64,000 nt of DNA from Ordospora colligata OC4 (lineage: Eukaryota; Microsporidia; Ordosporidae), in assembly GCF_000803265.1 (NCBI RefSeq), contig NW_014575396.1, positions 174,995 through 238,994 of the forward strand, in the 5' to 3' direction. A program made the position numbers and the translations under genes. Below the pieces are notes generated by a model. It made no database searches. It was not told where the DNA came from and saw only the letters and a program-made list of their open reading frames with translations. Positions 46,390-56,440 of the stretch are shown one piece after another. The first letter of the stretch is position 1. Each line of letters starts with the position of its first letter.

Positions 46390-46953
46390 ATGAAGATACT
46401 TATACAAATTCCTAAAATCATGCACAAGGAAACTGAAGCTTTGGCAGAGGAGCTTATGTGTATATTTCCAAGTGAATGTAGCAGTGCTGCTGATGAATCA
46501 GATGATTCTAATGATATTGATTTAAGAATACGGATAGTTCAAGACATCAAGCCACAGTGGATACTGTTAAAGAATGCACGAATGGAGCTAGTGTTCAAGA
46601 TCATCCATTACAAGTCAAGAACATATATGGGAGTGTGTAAGCCGATTTCTAAAACTGATCCGCCACAGCTAGTGGTAAACAACTTCACAACCGATGTTGG
46701 AATGAAGGTTGCGGAGTTTCTTATGGAAATGTTTCCATTTGCGCAGGAATCGAGACAAGTCGCAAATTTTACAGTGGAAGGCGACTTTCTGTACTTTAGG
46801 CTGTACAAGTACTGTTTTGGAGAGAAAGGCCCGATACTGGAAAATGTAGGGCCTCACTTGACATTGAGATTGTGGAAGCTAGTGGAGTATGGAGAAGGAC
46901 AAAAAAAGGTGATGAATTTCAAAAAGTTTATCAAAAATGCATGCGTATTGTAA
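46390..46953 (+). CDS. RPF1: Rpf1-type Brix protein, reduced
   Basis: This is a 187-residue protein with a Brix-type C-terminal half: PPQLVVNNFTTDVGMKVAEFLMEMFPFAQESRQVANFTVEGDFLYFRLYKYCFG, then LENVGPHLTLRLWKL. PxLVxNNFTTxxG is the Rpf1 form (ribosome production factor 1, 60S assembly and 27S rRNA processing). The basic N-terminal region of about 100 residues in yeast Rpf1 is missing. It converges on the septin gene with 51 bp between stops. Confidence 0.82.
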   Translation: MKILIQIPKIMHKETEALAEELMCIFPSECSSAADESDDSNDIDLRIRIVQDIKPQWILLKNARMELVFKIIHYKSRTYMGVCKPISKTDPPQLVVNNFTTDVGMKVAEFLMEMFPFAQESRQVANFTVEGDFLYFRLYKYCFGEKGPILENVGPHLTLRLWKLVEYGEGQKKVMNFKKFIKNACVL

Positions 46954-47004
46954 GAATGCGCATAAATGCTTATGATCTCAATAAACCAGATACAATCATA
47001 AAAC

Positions 47005-48072
47005 CTATTCTACTCGAAGTGACTTTTCAATTTGGTCTCGCATTTCATGCAAACCACTTGATTCGTTTACTTGGTTGTTAAAGAGCCTGTCCATTTCTGC
47101 CTCTTCCTCTTTAAGTGCGTTTATTTTGGCCTCGTACTTTTCATTAAGAATTTTTATCATTTCCTTACGCAGCTTAAGATATCTTGCTTCTTTCATTGCA
47201 CCACAGCTATTTTCTAAGTCGAATACTTTTGCTCTGTAGCTATTGTAAAATGTGTGATTTGTTCGTGTGACCAACTCGTCTAGATTAGTGTAAATAAGCA
47301 GTCTTTGGAGCCTCTTGAAGTCGTTACAGTCTTCTGAATCTATGTTAATGAACCCCCATGGATACTTTCTTCCTCGGATGATGTCTCCGTCTTGCTCATA
47401 CAGGGTTTCACTGGCAATCACTGCGAATGGCATGTTTTCAATTATATCCATGAGCTCAGTGGCCAGGTCTCCATCATTCTCACTTACGTATGGAACAAAC
47501 AAATGAATGTTGGCTTCGAATAGAAGCTGCTTTACGTTTTGCTTGACCTGCATGAGCTCCTGGGACGTGTACATGTCTGCCTTTGGTATTACAGGTACAA
47601 GGTTGCATTTTTGTGAGAGAGCATGCATGTTGTTTATTTCATGTACTGATAGTGAGTCTGATGGAAGTACGTACAGGCATGCATGTATTCTGTTGTCCTT
47701 GAATGTCTTATACGGGCCTTGTTCGTTTTCAAAGTACTCCTTGTTCATTGCATCAATGTATTCAATAACAGGTGATATGTCAAGCTCGTGGTACGTGACT
47801 ATAGATACGTCGAGCGAGATGTTGTTTTCTATGATTTCATTTTTTGTGATTGTTATTGTGTTTGGCCTGTTTTTATCAACCAAAGGAGCAGCAAATATGG
47901 AGTTGATCAGCGTGGAGGTTCCCAACGCACGCCTCCCGGCAACTAGGATGTTCAGCTCAAATCCATTGGCGATTGATCGTTCTCTTACCTGATCAGGTAC
48001 AGAAGAAAAGCCTATGCTTGCAGATGAATTGATTGTTCCAAGGTTCCTCACAATTGTTGGCACCGCTTTCAT
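47005..48072 (-). CDS. Septin with degenerate GTP-binding motifs
   Basis: This is a 355-residue septin. The domain order fits: basic N-terminus, P-loop region GRRALGTSTLIN (about 46-57), RIHACLYVLP (septin block), PVIPKADMYT (G4, AKAD-like), KYPWGFINID (WG block) and a C-terminal coiled coil (about 300-355). The P-loop Lys is Thr and no DxxG-type G3 is seen where expected, so it may bind but not hydrolyse GTP. Septin filaments shape division and polar structures. It may be the non-hydrolysing partner of another septin elsewhere. Confidence 0.9.
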   Translation of the reverse strand: MKAVPTIVRNLGTINSSASIGFSSVPDQVRERSIANGFELNILVAGRRALGTSTLINSIFAAPLVDKNRPNTITITKNEIIENNISLDVSIVTYHELDISPVIEYIDAMNKEYFENEQGPYKTFKDNRIHACLYVLPSDSLSVHEINNMHALSQKCNLVPVIPKADMYTSQELMQVKQNVKQLLFEANIHLFVPYVSENDGDLATELMDIIENMPFAVIASETLYEQDGDIIRGRKYPWGFINIDSEDCNDFKRLQRLLIYTNLDELVTRTNHTFYNSYRAKVFDLENSCGAMKEARYLKLRKEMIKILNEKYEAKINALKEEEAEMDRLFNNQVNESSGLHEMRDQIEKSLRVE

Positions 48073-48288
48073 TGTTTATTTGTTGTGGCATGTATTTATG
48101 AGTAAGTAATAAGTAGCTAAATCAACAGTATATGCGAATTTATTTATGAAAGATGCATGATGTTGATTGATATGCGCATTGTGAGCATTATGATTTCAAT
48201 TGAAACAGTAATGCTGCATTGAATAGCTTATGAATGAGATGCACATACAGAAAGAGTGAGATAAAAGTTTGTTTATGTGCGCCCTCAA

Positions 48289-49278
48289 ATGGGACTTGAA
48301 GAGATACATGAGCTTCAGAGACAGAGGAAATGGATGCAGTTCTGCAGGCTGATTATGGATTCAGTTGATAAAATTTCTACTGAAATGCTTTTAGGTGTTT
48401 TTCTTGAAAGTGTAAACCTGATCCATCCAAGAACATTGTGTGAGGTTTTTCTGGTGCTGGCTGCAAAGCTACCACCAAGAGATGGAGTAGATTTATTGAA
48501 CAAAGGACAAGAGACAATATCAAGCTGTGTTTTGTATTCTGAAGATTTTGAGGCAGAAAAGGCAATGATGGAGATGAAGAAGTGTCTGCTTCTGATTGGA
48601 ATGAATGAGTTCAAGGGCATAGAAACAAGATTGTTTGAGTGGAGAAGAATGAAGATGACAAAGGACATGCAAGCGATGTACAATTTTGTTGGATTTAAGC
48701 TGTATCAGGGAATTGGTAATATTGAGGCGTCTTTTTCTCATTTGCTTAAATATGTAAAGCTAACAAATGCGAGTGGCCTGACGGATACACTTGTGGAGTA
48801 CGGGATGCTAAGTAAGGATTTTTTTAACTTCACTGCAATAACATCGTTGCCATGCTTTAGCAATATCAAAAGTAATGATCTGAGGGAAATGTTTGTGCTA
48901 TTTAGAGAAGGCAATATTGATGAGCTTGAAATGATGAATAAGAAACTTGTGGAAAAGTTTGGGACGAACTCTGAGCTGGTAAAAGAAAAGATGTATATGA
49001 TAGCATTGACGAATCTTTGCTTTGCAGAGAGAGAAAAGAAGATACCTATAAGAAAGATTGAAGAGGTGCTGAAGATACCCAGGAAGGTAGCGATTTACAT
49101 AATTATGAAATCTCTTGGGCTGAAGCTGATTTGCGGATGGATTAATGGAGAGGAAGATGCTCTTTATTTTGATAGTCTAGCGCCAAGGACATTACAGCCC
49201 AAGGAAATAATGGAGATCCAAGGGAAGTTGGGAAGATGGAGAAGAAGGATCCATGAGGTTATTTCAATGCTGAAGTAA
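48289..49278 (+). CDS. RPN9: 26S proteasome lid subunit Rpn9
   Basis: This is a 329-residue protein. The N-terminal helical repeats are followed by a PCI module whose winged helix (LTNLCFAEREKKIPIRKIEEVLKIPRKVAIYIIMKSLGLKLICGWINGEEDALYFDSLAPRTLQPKEI) matches Rpn9/PSMD13. I chose ATG 48289; a CCC at 48282-48284 and the absence of an in-frame ATG upstream support it. Its stop (49276-49278) abuts the stop of the convergent Prp46 gene. Confidence 0.92.
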   Translation: MGLEEIHELQRQRKWMQFCRLIMDSVDKISTEMLLGVFLESVNLIHPRTLCEVFLVLAAKLPPRDGVDLLNKGQETISSCVLYSEDFEAEKAMMEMKKCLLLIGMNEFKGIETRLFEWRRMKMTKDMQAMYNFVGFKLYQGIGNIEASFSHLLKYVKLTNASGLTDTLVEYGMLSKDFFNFTAITSLPCFSNIKSNDLREMFVLFREGNIDELEMMNKKLVEKFGTNSELVKEKMYMIALTNLCFAEREKKIPIRKIEEVLKIPRKVAIYIIMKSLGLKLICGWINGEEDALYFDSLAPRTLQPKEIMEIQGKLGRWRRRIHEVISMLK

Positions 49279-50121
49279 TTAAATGTCATGTTCGTTTTTT
49301 TCCAGGAACTCCATGTTTTTGCTTATACCACCCACTATTATTTTTGTTCTGTCACTTGTTGCCTTCAGAGTGTTTGCCATCCCAAAGATGTTGACTCTAT
49401 GATCTGGAATGCTCGTGTCTTTTGACTTGATGATTATGAACTCATCAGAGCCAATGATATAGTGTTGATCATCATAGTGCTGCAGACAAAGAGTATTTAC
49501 TTGGATTACTGTATCCAGAGGTTGCTTGCACTCAAATACTGCTTTGCTATTTGATATGAATAGTGAGTCTCCACAGAAGCACATATCTGATACATTTGAG
49601 CTTATAATTGCAAGAGAGGACCTGAGGTTTCTTTTATCCCAGACATTTATGCATCCGTCCATTGAACAGCTGTAAATACTGTTGTGTCTATATATAATGC
49701 GGTTGATTGGAAGTGAGTGTCCTTTCATGATAGAAGCGCAAGTCTTGGTTCTTATATCCCAAGCTCTGACGGTGCAATCCGCAGATCCACTGAAAAGCAT
49801 GTCTTCATAAGTATCCAAGCACAATACAGATGACATATGCCCGTAATATTCTTTTATGAACTCTCTATCAACAAGGTCATAGCATCTTATCAATCCATCA
49901 TTAGAAGCACAGAAAATATAAGGATGTGTTTGACTGAATTTTACATCTTCACATACGGACTTTTGTGAGATAGAAGCGAGTAGTTGCTTAGTTTTTATAT
50001 CAACTAGTTTTATAGATCTATCCATTGAAGAGGAGGCAACGAATGCATCGTAAGGATCTATGTCTATTGACTTTATCCAGCCTTGGTGGATTTTCATCAC
50101 TGTGGTGAGCTTGTAATCCAT
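49279..50121 (-). CDS. PRP46: Prp46/PLRG1 WD40 spliceosomal protein
   Basis: This is a 280-residue WD40 protein. HQGWIKSIDIDPYDAFVASSSMDRSIKLVDIKTKQLLASI, HPYIFCASNDGLIRCYDL..FIKEYYGHMSSVLCLDTYEDMLFSGSADCTVRAWDIRTKT match the first four repeats of PLRG1/Prp46, including the HLGWV and YHGHLSxVYxL motifs. The N-terminal extension is absent (yeast is about 450 residues). Prp46 is a Prp19-complex component that acts in spliceosome activation, so its presence argues for a working spliceosome. Confidence 0.87.
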   Translation of the reverse strand: MDYKLTTVMKIHQGWIKSIDIDPYDAFVASSSMDRSIKLVDIKTKQLLASISQKSVCEDVKFSQTHPYIFCASNDGLIRCYDLVDREFIKEYYGHMSSVLCLDTYEDMLFSGSADCTVRAWDIRTKTCASIMKGHSLPINRIIYRHNSIYSCSMDGCINVWDKRNLRSSLAIISSNVSDMCFCGDSLFISNSKAVFECKQPLDTVIQVNTLCLQHYDDQHYIIGSDEFIIIKSKDTSIPDHRVNIFGMANTLKATSDRTKIIVGGISKNMEFLEKNEHDI

Positions 50122-50284
50122 ATTGAGGAATAAAAATAATCTTGTATTGAGGATTGTGTATTTTATGCATTTGAAGTTGGTTTAATAGAGCATGGTCGAG
50201 TGATGCCGGCTGTTTGGCATTTGCCTACGGTATATGAGCTTTTTTAATTGATGTTGCTGATGTGGGTTGATTTGGAGCTGATAG

Positions 50285-50881
<597 letters not shown>

Positions 50882-50945
50882 ATAGTTTTGATTGATTATG
50901 GATCATTACGCTTGGTTAATGCAGTTTATGCATTGCGAAGAAGAT

Positions 50946-50949
50946 CCCC
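50946..50949 (+). promoter_or_regulatory. CCCC motif of SMC5
   Basis: A C run one base before ATG 50951 decides the start over codons further upstream, which include no in-frame ATG. Confidence 0.55.
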
Positions 50950-50950
50950 A

Positions 50951-53900
50951 ATGGTAGGGTTTAGTGATGGAAGCATTATGTCGTTGAGACTGGAGAATTT
51001 CCAAACGTTCAAGAAGACAGTACTGACGTTCTGTGCGTCTTTCAATTTTATAGTTGGAGCGAATGGATCTGGAAAGAGTAGCATAGCGAATGCGATAGTG
51101 CTTCTGTTTGGAGGGACGCCTAGATGCATAGGCAGGGGAAAGACGATTGGTGAGTATGTAAGGTATGGAGAAGAAGCAGGAAAGATTGAGGCATGTGTGC
51201 ATTATGAAGGAAAGGAGCTGTTGCTTGGTAGATATATAAGAAAAGATGGACAAAGCAAGTATTTTGTTGATGGAGTTGCATGCAAGAAGACGGAGTATGA
51301 AGATGTTATACGAAGACTGAGAGGGAATGTTGGAAACTTGTGTCAGTTCTTGCCTCAGGAGAAAGTTGCAGAGTTTACAAGACTATCATGTGAGGAGCTA
51401 CTAATTGAGGTACTTGAAGCTGTTGAAGAAGAGGAAGCATTGAGAATGATCAAGGAACTTGGAGAGCTTGAATGTGAAAAGAAGAAGGTGATTGAGGATC
51501 TTGAAGTAGAGTGCAAAAGGAAAGAATGTGTAGATAGAATGGTAAAGTCTTTGGGAAGTGATGTTAGAAAGATGAAAGAGAAGGAGGAGAAGGAAAATAG
51601 AATAAAGATGATGCGTGAGAAAAAGGACTGGATGATTTATGCAAAGTATCTTGAGCGATATTTGGAGAGTAAGCGTGTTTTAAGCATATTGAAGAGACAG
51701 ATGGAAGAGAAAGCATCTGATGCCTCAAAGATTGTGAATGAGATAGAAGAGCTGAAGTGTGAGGAGTCACAGAGTAGAATTGATTTACTAATTCATATGC
51801 TTTATGAAGATGATGAAGTGCTATCGAAGCTAATTATTGATTTGAAACGAATTCAGCATGACTTTGAAATGCTAGAAGTAGATAAAGAGTGTCTAAAAAA
51901 TAAGGAAGATAGAAGAGAAGCAGAGATATCAAATGCAAAACAAGAAATAGAGGAGCTTGAGGAAGAGATGTGCAAGATTAAGGTACCTACATGCCCAAAA
52001 GAAATTAATACAAGCATAGTTTATGATCTTGAGGAAAAGGCATCTAATTTGATGAGGAAGAGAGGAAAGATACAACATGAGTCAGGGGAACTAAAGCGCA
52101 GCATTGATGATCTGAATGGCAAGAAAAGAGGATATGAGCAAATGGAAGAGATGAGGATGCAAATTCTTAAGAAGTATCATATTGATACGTATAGAGCAGT
52201 TTGCTGGCTCAGGGAAAACAGACATAAATTCAAGGGAGAGATAATAGAGCCGCCATTTCTTCATCTACGAATCAAAGACGCGGATTACACAATAGAGGTA
52301 GAGAACTTCCTAGGGTTTCAATCTTTGTCGCCTTTTATATGTAAACAGCCAGAAGATTTTGAAAGGTTTGTGGAGATCATGAAAGATGAGAAGAAATGGA
52401 AGATTAATGTAATTGAAGCCATTCGTAGCGACGAGAGATCTGGTGATGCGATTGTAAATAAGGATGTGTTAATGAAGCTAGGGTTTGATGGTGTTTTGAG
52501 TGATTTTCTGGAGTGTAGGGACGAGGTTTTGGATTATTTGAATGTTGTTGGCCATTTTGATCAGATTCCGGTGTGTAAGAAATGCATTGATGAAACGGTT
52601 GTGTTTAAAACGACGAATGTGAGGAGGATGGCGGCAGGAGGAAGATACATAGAAGTTAAGCGAAGCAGATATGGCGAGGATTATGTGATAATCGACAATC
52701 CTTTGAAAGCCAGGAATTTATTTTCGGCAGGACTATCTTTTCAAGAGCTGAAGGAAGTAGAGAACGAGCTTGAATCAAAGAATGCAAAAAGAAGACAAAA
52801 CGAGGAAGAACTGAAGAGTGTTCTTAAAGAGCATGAAATGGTGGATAAGCAACTACAGGATGCTTATGAAGAGAAAAGGCGTTATGATGCATTGCATATG
52901 GAGGTAAAAAAGAAGGAAACACAAATTAAGGTATTGAATGGAACTATTGAGAGGAAGAAACAGGAAATGAAGACACTTGAAACAAGAAGTGACTTAATTA
53001 AAGAGAGCCATAGAATAGACGTATTAGCAGAAGAATTGGATGAAAAGCAAGAATATAAGTGTGAAGAGATCAAGAAGCATTTATATAACGAGAAGTACTT
53101 TGAGATGTTTTGTGAAGCACAGAGAGTATCTATAGATGTAGTGAGGATAAGAAAGAAGAGAACGACTCTGTTAGAATGTAAGCAGGCAATTGATAAAGCA
53201 TTGATGGATATTGAAATCGAAGCACTTGATAAGAAGAAAGAATGCCGTGAGACTAAGAAGCTAATTGAGGAGAAGAAGAGTATTCTTAGTGGAATTAACA
53301 AGACGGAAGAGTATGAATTAAGACTTGCAGAGCTTCCTAATAGCATACAGGAGCTTGACGAGGAGATATCAAAAGAAATGGTACGATTGAAGTTTTATAA
53401 TGCCGATGAAAAGGCAATCAATGAGCTTGAGACAAGTATATGTGATTTAGAGCAAATAAACCGCAAAATTCAGGATAACCGGGACAATTTGAAATCTATT
53501 GAAGAAAACGTATCAAAGATCAAAGAGCAAGCAATTTATAAAATTGATAAATTGACGCATGACATAGGAAAACTGTTTACAGATCTATTTAAGATGACTG
53601 GAGGAGATGGAAAGATCAAGTTCGTTTCTGATGACTTGGATGTTTGCAAATGGAAGCTGAACATTATGGTTAAATTTAATTCAGAACAGAACCTAGAAGT
53701 CTTAAGCTCACATAGACAAAGCGGAGGAGAACGTTCTGTATCGATTATTTTGTTTCTATTGGCAATGCAAGACCATATCGCATCACCTTTTCGCCTGGTT
53801 GATGAAATAAATCAGGGCATGGATGCTGATAACGAGAAATTGATTCATGACATTCTTGTTACACTTAGTGAGCAGCAGAAAATCGGCCAGTTTTTTATGA

Positions 53901-54025
53901 TAACGCCAAAGATAGTTCCAGGCCTTACATATTGTGAGAACATGAAAGTTATCGTTCTATATTCATTCAATGGACGAGTTGATCAAGCTGATTTTATAAA
54001 GTATAAGTTAAAGATGCTTGCATAG
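50951..54025 (+). CDS. SMC5: SMC5 chromosome maintenance protein
   Basis: This is a 1024-residue SMC protein. Walker A GANGSGKSS lies at 36-44. GNVGNLCQFLPQEKVAEFTRLS is the Smc5-specific Q-loop block (NLCQFLPQ). Two long coiled coils flank a hinge near 430-560. The C-terminal head has HRQSGGERSVSIILFLLAMQ (signature) and FRLVDEINQGMD (Walker B). Smc5-Smc6 acts in recombination repair and rDNA segregation. It starts 69 bp after the E2 gene on the same strand. Confidence 0.96.
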   Translation: MVGFSDGSIMSLRLENFQTFKKTVLTFCASFNFIVGANGSGKSSIANAIVLLFGGTPRCIGRGKTIGEYVRYGEEAGKIEACVHYEGKELLLGRYIRKDGQSKYFVDGVACKKTEYEDVIRRLRGNVGNLCQFLPQEKVAEFTRLSCEELLIEVLEAVEEEEALRMIKELGELECEKKKVIEDLEVECKRKECVDRMVKSLGSDVRKMKEKEEKENRIKMMREKKDWMIYAKYLERYLESKRVLSILKRQMEEKASDASKIVNEIEELKCEESQSRIDLLIHMLYEDDEVLSKLIIDLKRIQHDFEMLEVDKECLKNKEDRREAEISNAKQEIEELEEEMCKIKVPTCPKEINTSIVYDLEEKASNLMRKRGKIQHESGELKRSIDDLNGKKRGYEQMEEMRMQILKKYHIDTYRAVCWLRENRHKFKGEIIEPPFLHLRIKDADYTIEVENFLGFQSLSPFICKQPEDFERFVEIMKDEKKWKINVIEAIRSDERSGDAIVNKDVLMKLGFDGVLSDFLECRDEVLDYLNVVGHFDQIPVCKKCIDETVVFKTTNVRRMAAGGRYIEVKRSRYGEDYVIIDNPLKARNLFSAGLSFQELKEVENELESKNAKRRQNEEELKSVLKEHEMVDKQLQDAYEEKRRYDALHMEVKKKETQIKVLNGTIERKKQEMKTLETRSDLIKESHRIDVLAEELDEKQEYKCEEIKKHLYNEKYFEMFCEAQRVSIDVVRIRKKRTTLLECKQAIDKALMDIEIEALDKKKECRETKKLIEEKKSILSGINKTEEYELRLAELPNSIQELDEEISKEMVRLKFYNADEKAINELETSICDLEQINRKIQDNRDNLKSIEENVSKIKEQAIYKIDKLTHDIGKLFTDLFKMTGGDGKIKFVSDDLDVCKWKLNIMVKFNSEQNLEVLSSHRQSGGERSVSIILFLLAMQDHIASPFRLVDEINQGMDADNEKLIHDILVTLSEQQKIGQFFMITPKIVPGLTYCENMKVIVLYSFNGRVDQADFIKYKLKMLA

Positions 54026-54200
54026 CTGTGATGATACTTGAAATGCATGTTATGCTTCTTGAGTATGTTTGTGTTATCCTAATAAATTATGTTATGTGTT
54101 ATGATGAACCTATAGTATCTTTATTCATATGCTTCTTGAGTATGTTATGATGAGATTATATTATTTTTATTCTATGCTAATAAATTATGTTATGATGAGA

Positions 54201-54608
54201 TTATGTTGATTTCTTGTTCATATGCTTCTTGAGTATGTTGTTGATTTCATCTACCATGCCTTTGTATTCTTCTTCTCCATTTCCCATACCAACCATTCTC
54301 AAAGCACATCCATCAAATATAAATGATTGATCCTCGACCTGTAACATTACTGAAGGTCGTTTCTTTGTATTTCTGGATGTGGTGTGTGATTTGTCTTTTA
54401 TGTTTTTCTTGACAATTATTGAGTCTCCTACGTAATTCTTTTGCAATGCCTGTATTAACAAGAGCAGAGGCAATTTTCTAACATCTGCAGGAATTTCACC
54501 AAACACCTCTTTGAGTTTACTAGCCATTTTAGAAAGTATGGTTTTCTTTATAGCAATGAGCTCTGTAACCATGCCTTTATTGCTGCTATTTGTACTTCTA
54601 CCGGCCAT
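54201..54608 (-). CDS. Small basic protein, unknown
   Basis: This 135-residue protein is not recognised. The N-terminal helix (about 14-60) leads to a Lys-rich central stretch and a C-terminal region with GMVDEINNILKKHM. CCC lies upstream on the coding strand (GGG at 54612-54614). It is divergent from the kinesin gene, with starts 87 bp apart. Confidence 0.6.
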   Translation of the reverse strand: MAGRSTNSSNKGMVTELIAIKKTILSKMASKLKEVFGEIPADVRKLPLLLLIQALQKNYVGDSIIVKKNIKDKSHTTSRNTKKRPSVMLQVEDQSFIFDGCALRMVGMGNGEEEYKGMVDEINNILKKHMNKKST

Positions 54609-54695
54609 TGAGGGATTACGTGTTTACAGTAATATGCCATTAGCAAGAGCCTGAGTGTATGATATTTGTTTTTCAGTACCCTCAAAACTCAAGAA

Positions 54696-56336
54696 ATGGA
54701 TAAGGCATCTATTGAGGCATATATAAGGATAAAACCTGGAGGAAGGGAGTTGAGATACACGAAAAGCTCTGTGGCTGTTAACAGGGAAGGTGGAGACACA
54801 GTTGAATACGAGTTTGATGGGGTAATAGGACCTGAGGCTACACAGCTGCAAGTATTTGAGATGTTCAGGTCTGTTGTTCCTAGGCTTATGGAGGGATATA
54901 ACCAAACAATATTTTGCTATGGCAGTACTGGCTCAGGAAAGACACACACAATGGTTGGCAGTGAGGAGTCTCGTGGATTGATGTTTAATCTAGCACAGGA
55001 GATTCTGGAGCACGGAGAATTTTTTGCTTCTTACATGGAAATATACAATGAAAAGATATACGACTTGTTAGAGCCAAAAGAATTAGCATTGAGGGAGTTT
55101 AATAAACTCATAGTTGTGCCTAATCTTTTTTTGAAAAGAATTGAAAGCATGAGTGAGTTTGAGAGTGTTCTAAAGCAAGGGATAAAAAACAGAACAACTG
55201 CAGAAACAAAGTTGAACAAGAGCAGCAGTAGGAGCCATGGAATACTAAGGATATGTGTTGGAGACAGTAAACTGAATCTCATTGATCTTGCAGGATCTGA
55301 AAATAATAGAAAGACAGGTAATGAAGGAATCAGGCTTACTGAATCGAATAACATTAATAGAAGTCTTTTTGTTCTTGGAAATGTAGTGAATGCCATTTTG
55401 AAAAAAGAAAACAGAGTGCCTTATAGAGATAGTAAGCTTACAAGACTATTACAGGATTCTCTTGGAGGACGAAGTCTATGCTACATCATCGCAAATGTGA
55501 TTAACGATCGACTGAATATAGGCGATTCAATTAGCACATTAAGCTTTGCATCGAAGTCAAGGAAAATTGTTAACAATGAAATTATTTGCAATCGATCACA
55601 TGAAGATAGTTTTGCAGGTATAGTGGACGAAGAGAAGTGTTTAAGAATGCCACTATCTGTAAAGACAAATACAAGATTTAACATGAGCAGAGCTGAAGGT
55701 TACAAGAAGAATGGAGGAATACAAAACGAATACAATTATTTTCGCTCAAAAGCGTGCATACAATTTGATATTGAAAATGATAAGGTTTTGCTTTCTTTGG
55801 ACAAGCAACATCAATATGGCACTAGAACAATAGCTGGGGACAAAATTAGCAATACAGATAAGCGTCCTAGCAAAAGAATAAATGGTAATGACAGCGGATC
55901 ATTGATTTTGAAATCTATTGTTGATAAACCAGAGATTTTATTGTCACCAAGGACAAAAGAAAAGAGCTACAAGGCATTTTTGAAAAGAGCAAGTGGTTTT
56001 GAATCTGCACATAAGTATAGGCTGGCCTTGGAGGACTACAGAACAATACAAAAATTTTGCGACAATGAGTTTGTTAGGCAAAAAATAGAGAGCATTGGCA
56101 CATTGTTTAAGAAGCCCAAGAGAAATATAGAATTAACGAAAGAAGATGTATTAGCGATCCTTAACAAAGGAAATTTCTTTGATATAAAGAAGTTGCCGAA
56201 AGTCGGAGACAAACGAGCACAGGTTATTGTTGATTTTGTCAATGAAGGAAATCTCTTTGAGACAGTTGCTGATCTAAAGCTTTTGTTTAGTACAAAGGTT
56301 GTTGATTCTATTCTACTTTCCATATCAAAAAGGTGA
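54696..56336 (+). CDS. Kinesin-like motor with C-terminal helix-hairpin-helix
   Basis: This is a 546-residue N-terminal motor protein. The motor (1-320) has P-loop GSTGSGKTHT (76-85), switch I NKSSSRSHG and switch II NLIDLAGSE. A helix-hairpin-helix pair near the C-terminus (LNKGNFFDIKKLPKVGDKRAQVIVDFVNEGNLFE, about 480-515) recalls the DNA-binding end of kinesin-10 (Kid/KIF22), which moves chromosome arms. I chose ATG 54696; the frame before it begins with TTG. Confidence 0.87.
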   Translation: MDKASIEAYIRIKPGGRELRYTKSSVAVNREGGDTVEYEFDGVIGPEATQLQVFEMFRSVVPRLMEGYNQTIFCYGSTGSGKTHTMVGSEESRGLMFNLAQEILEHGEFFASYMEIYNEKIYDLLEPKELALREFNKLIVVPNLFLKRIESMSEFESVLKQGIKNRTTAETKLNKSSSRSHGILRICVGDSKLNLIDLAGSENNRKTGNEGIRLTESNNINRSLFVLGNVVNAILKKENRVPYRDSKLTRLLQDSLGGRSLCYIIANVINDRLNIGDSISTLSFASKSRKIVNNEIICNRSHEDSFAGIVDEEKCLRMPLSVKTNTRFNMSRAEGYKKNGGIQNEYNYFRSKACIQFDIENDKVLLSLDKQHQYGTRTIAGDKISNTDKRPSKRINGNDSGSLILKSIVDKPEILLSPRTKEKSYKAFLKRASGFESAHKYRLALEDYRTIQKFCDNEFVRQKIESIGTLFKKPKRNIELTKEDVLAILNKGNFFDIKKLPKVGDKRAQVIVDFVNEGNLFETVADLKLLFSTKVVDSILLSISKR

Positions 56337-56440
56337 TTCCATGGAGAGTTTGCTAGCAACGCATGCTTTTGCAAGTGAATAACAAATAGTGTTGATGCAT
56401 TATAGTCAAGGCTACTATGAAAATGTATGTTTAAGTTATT

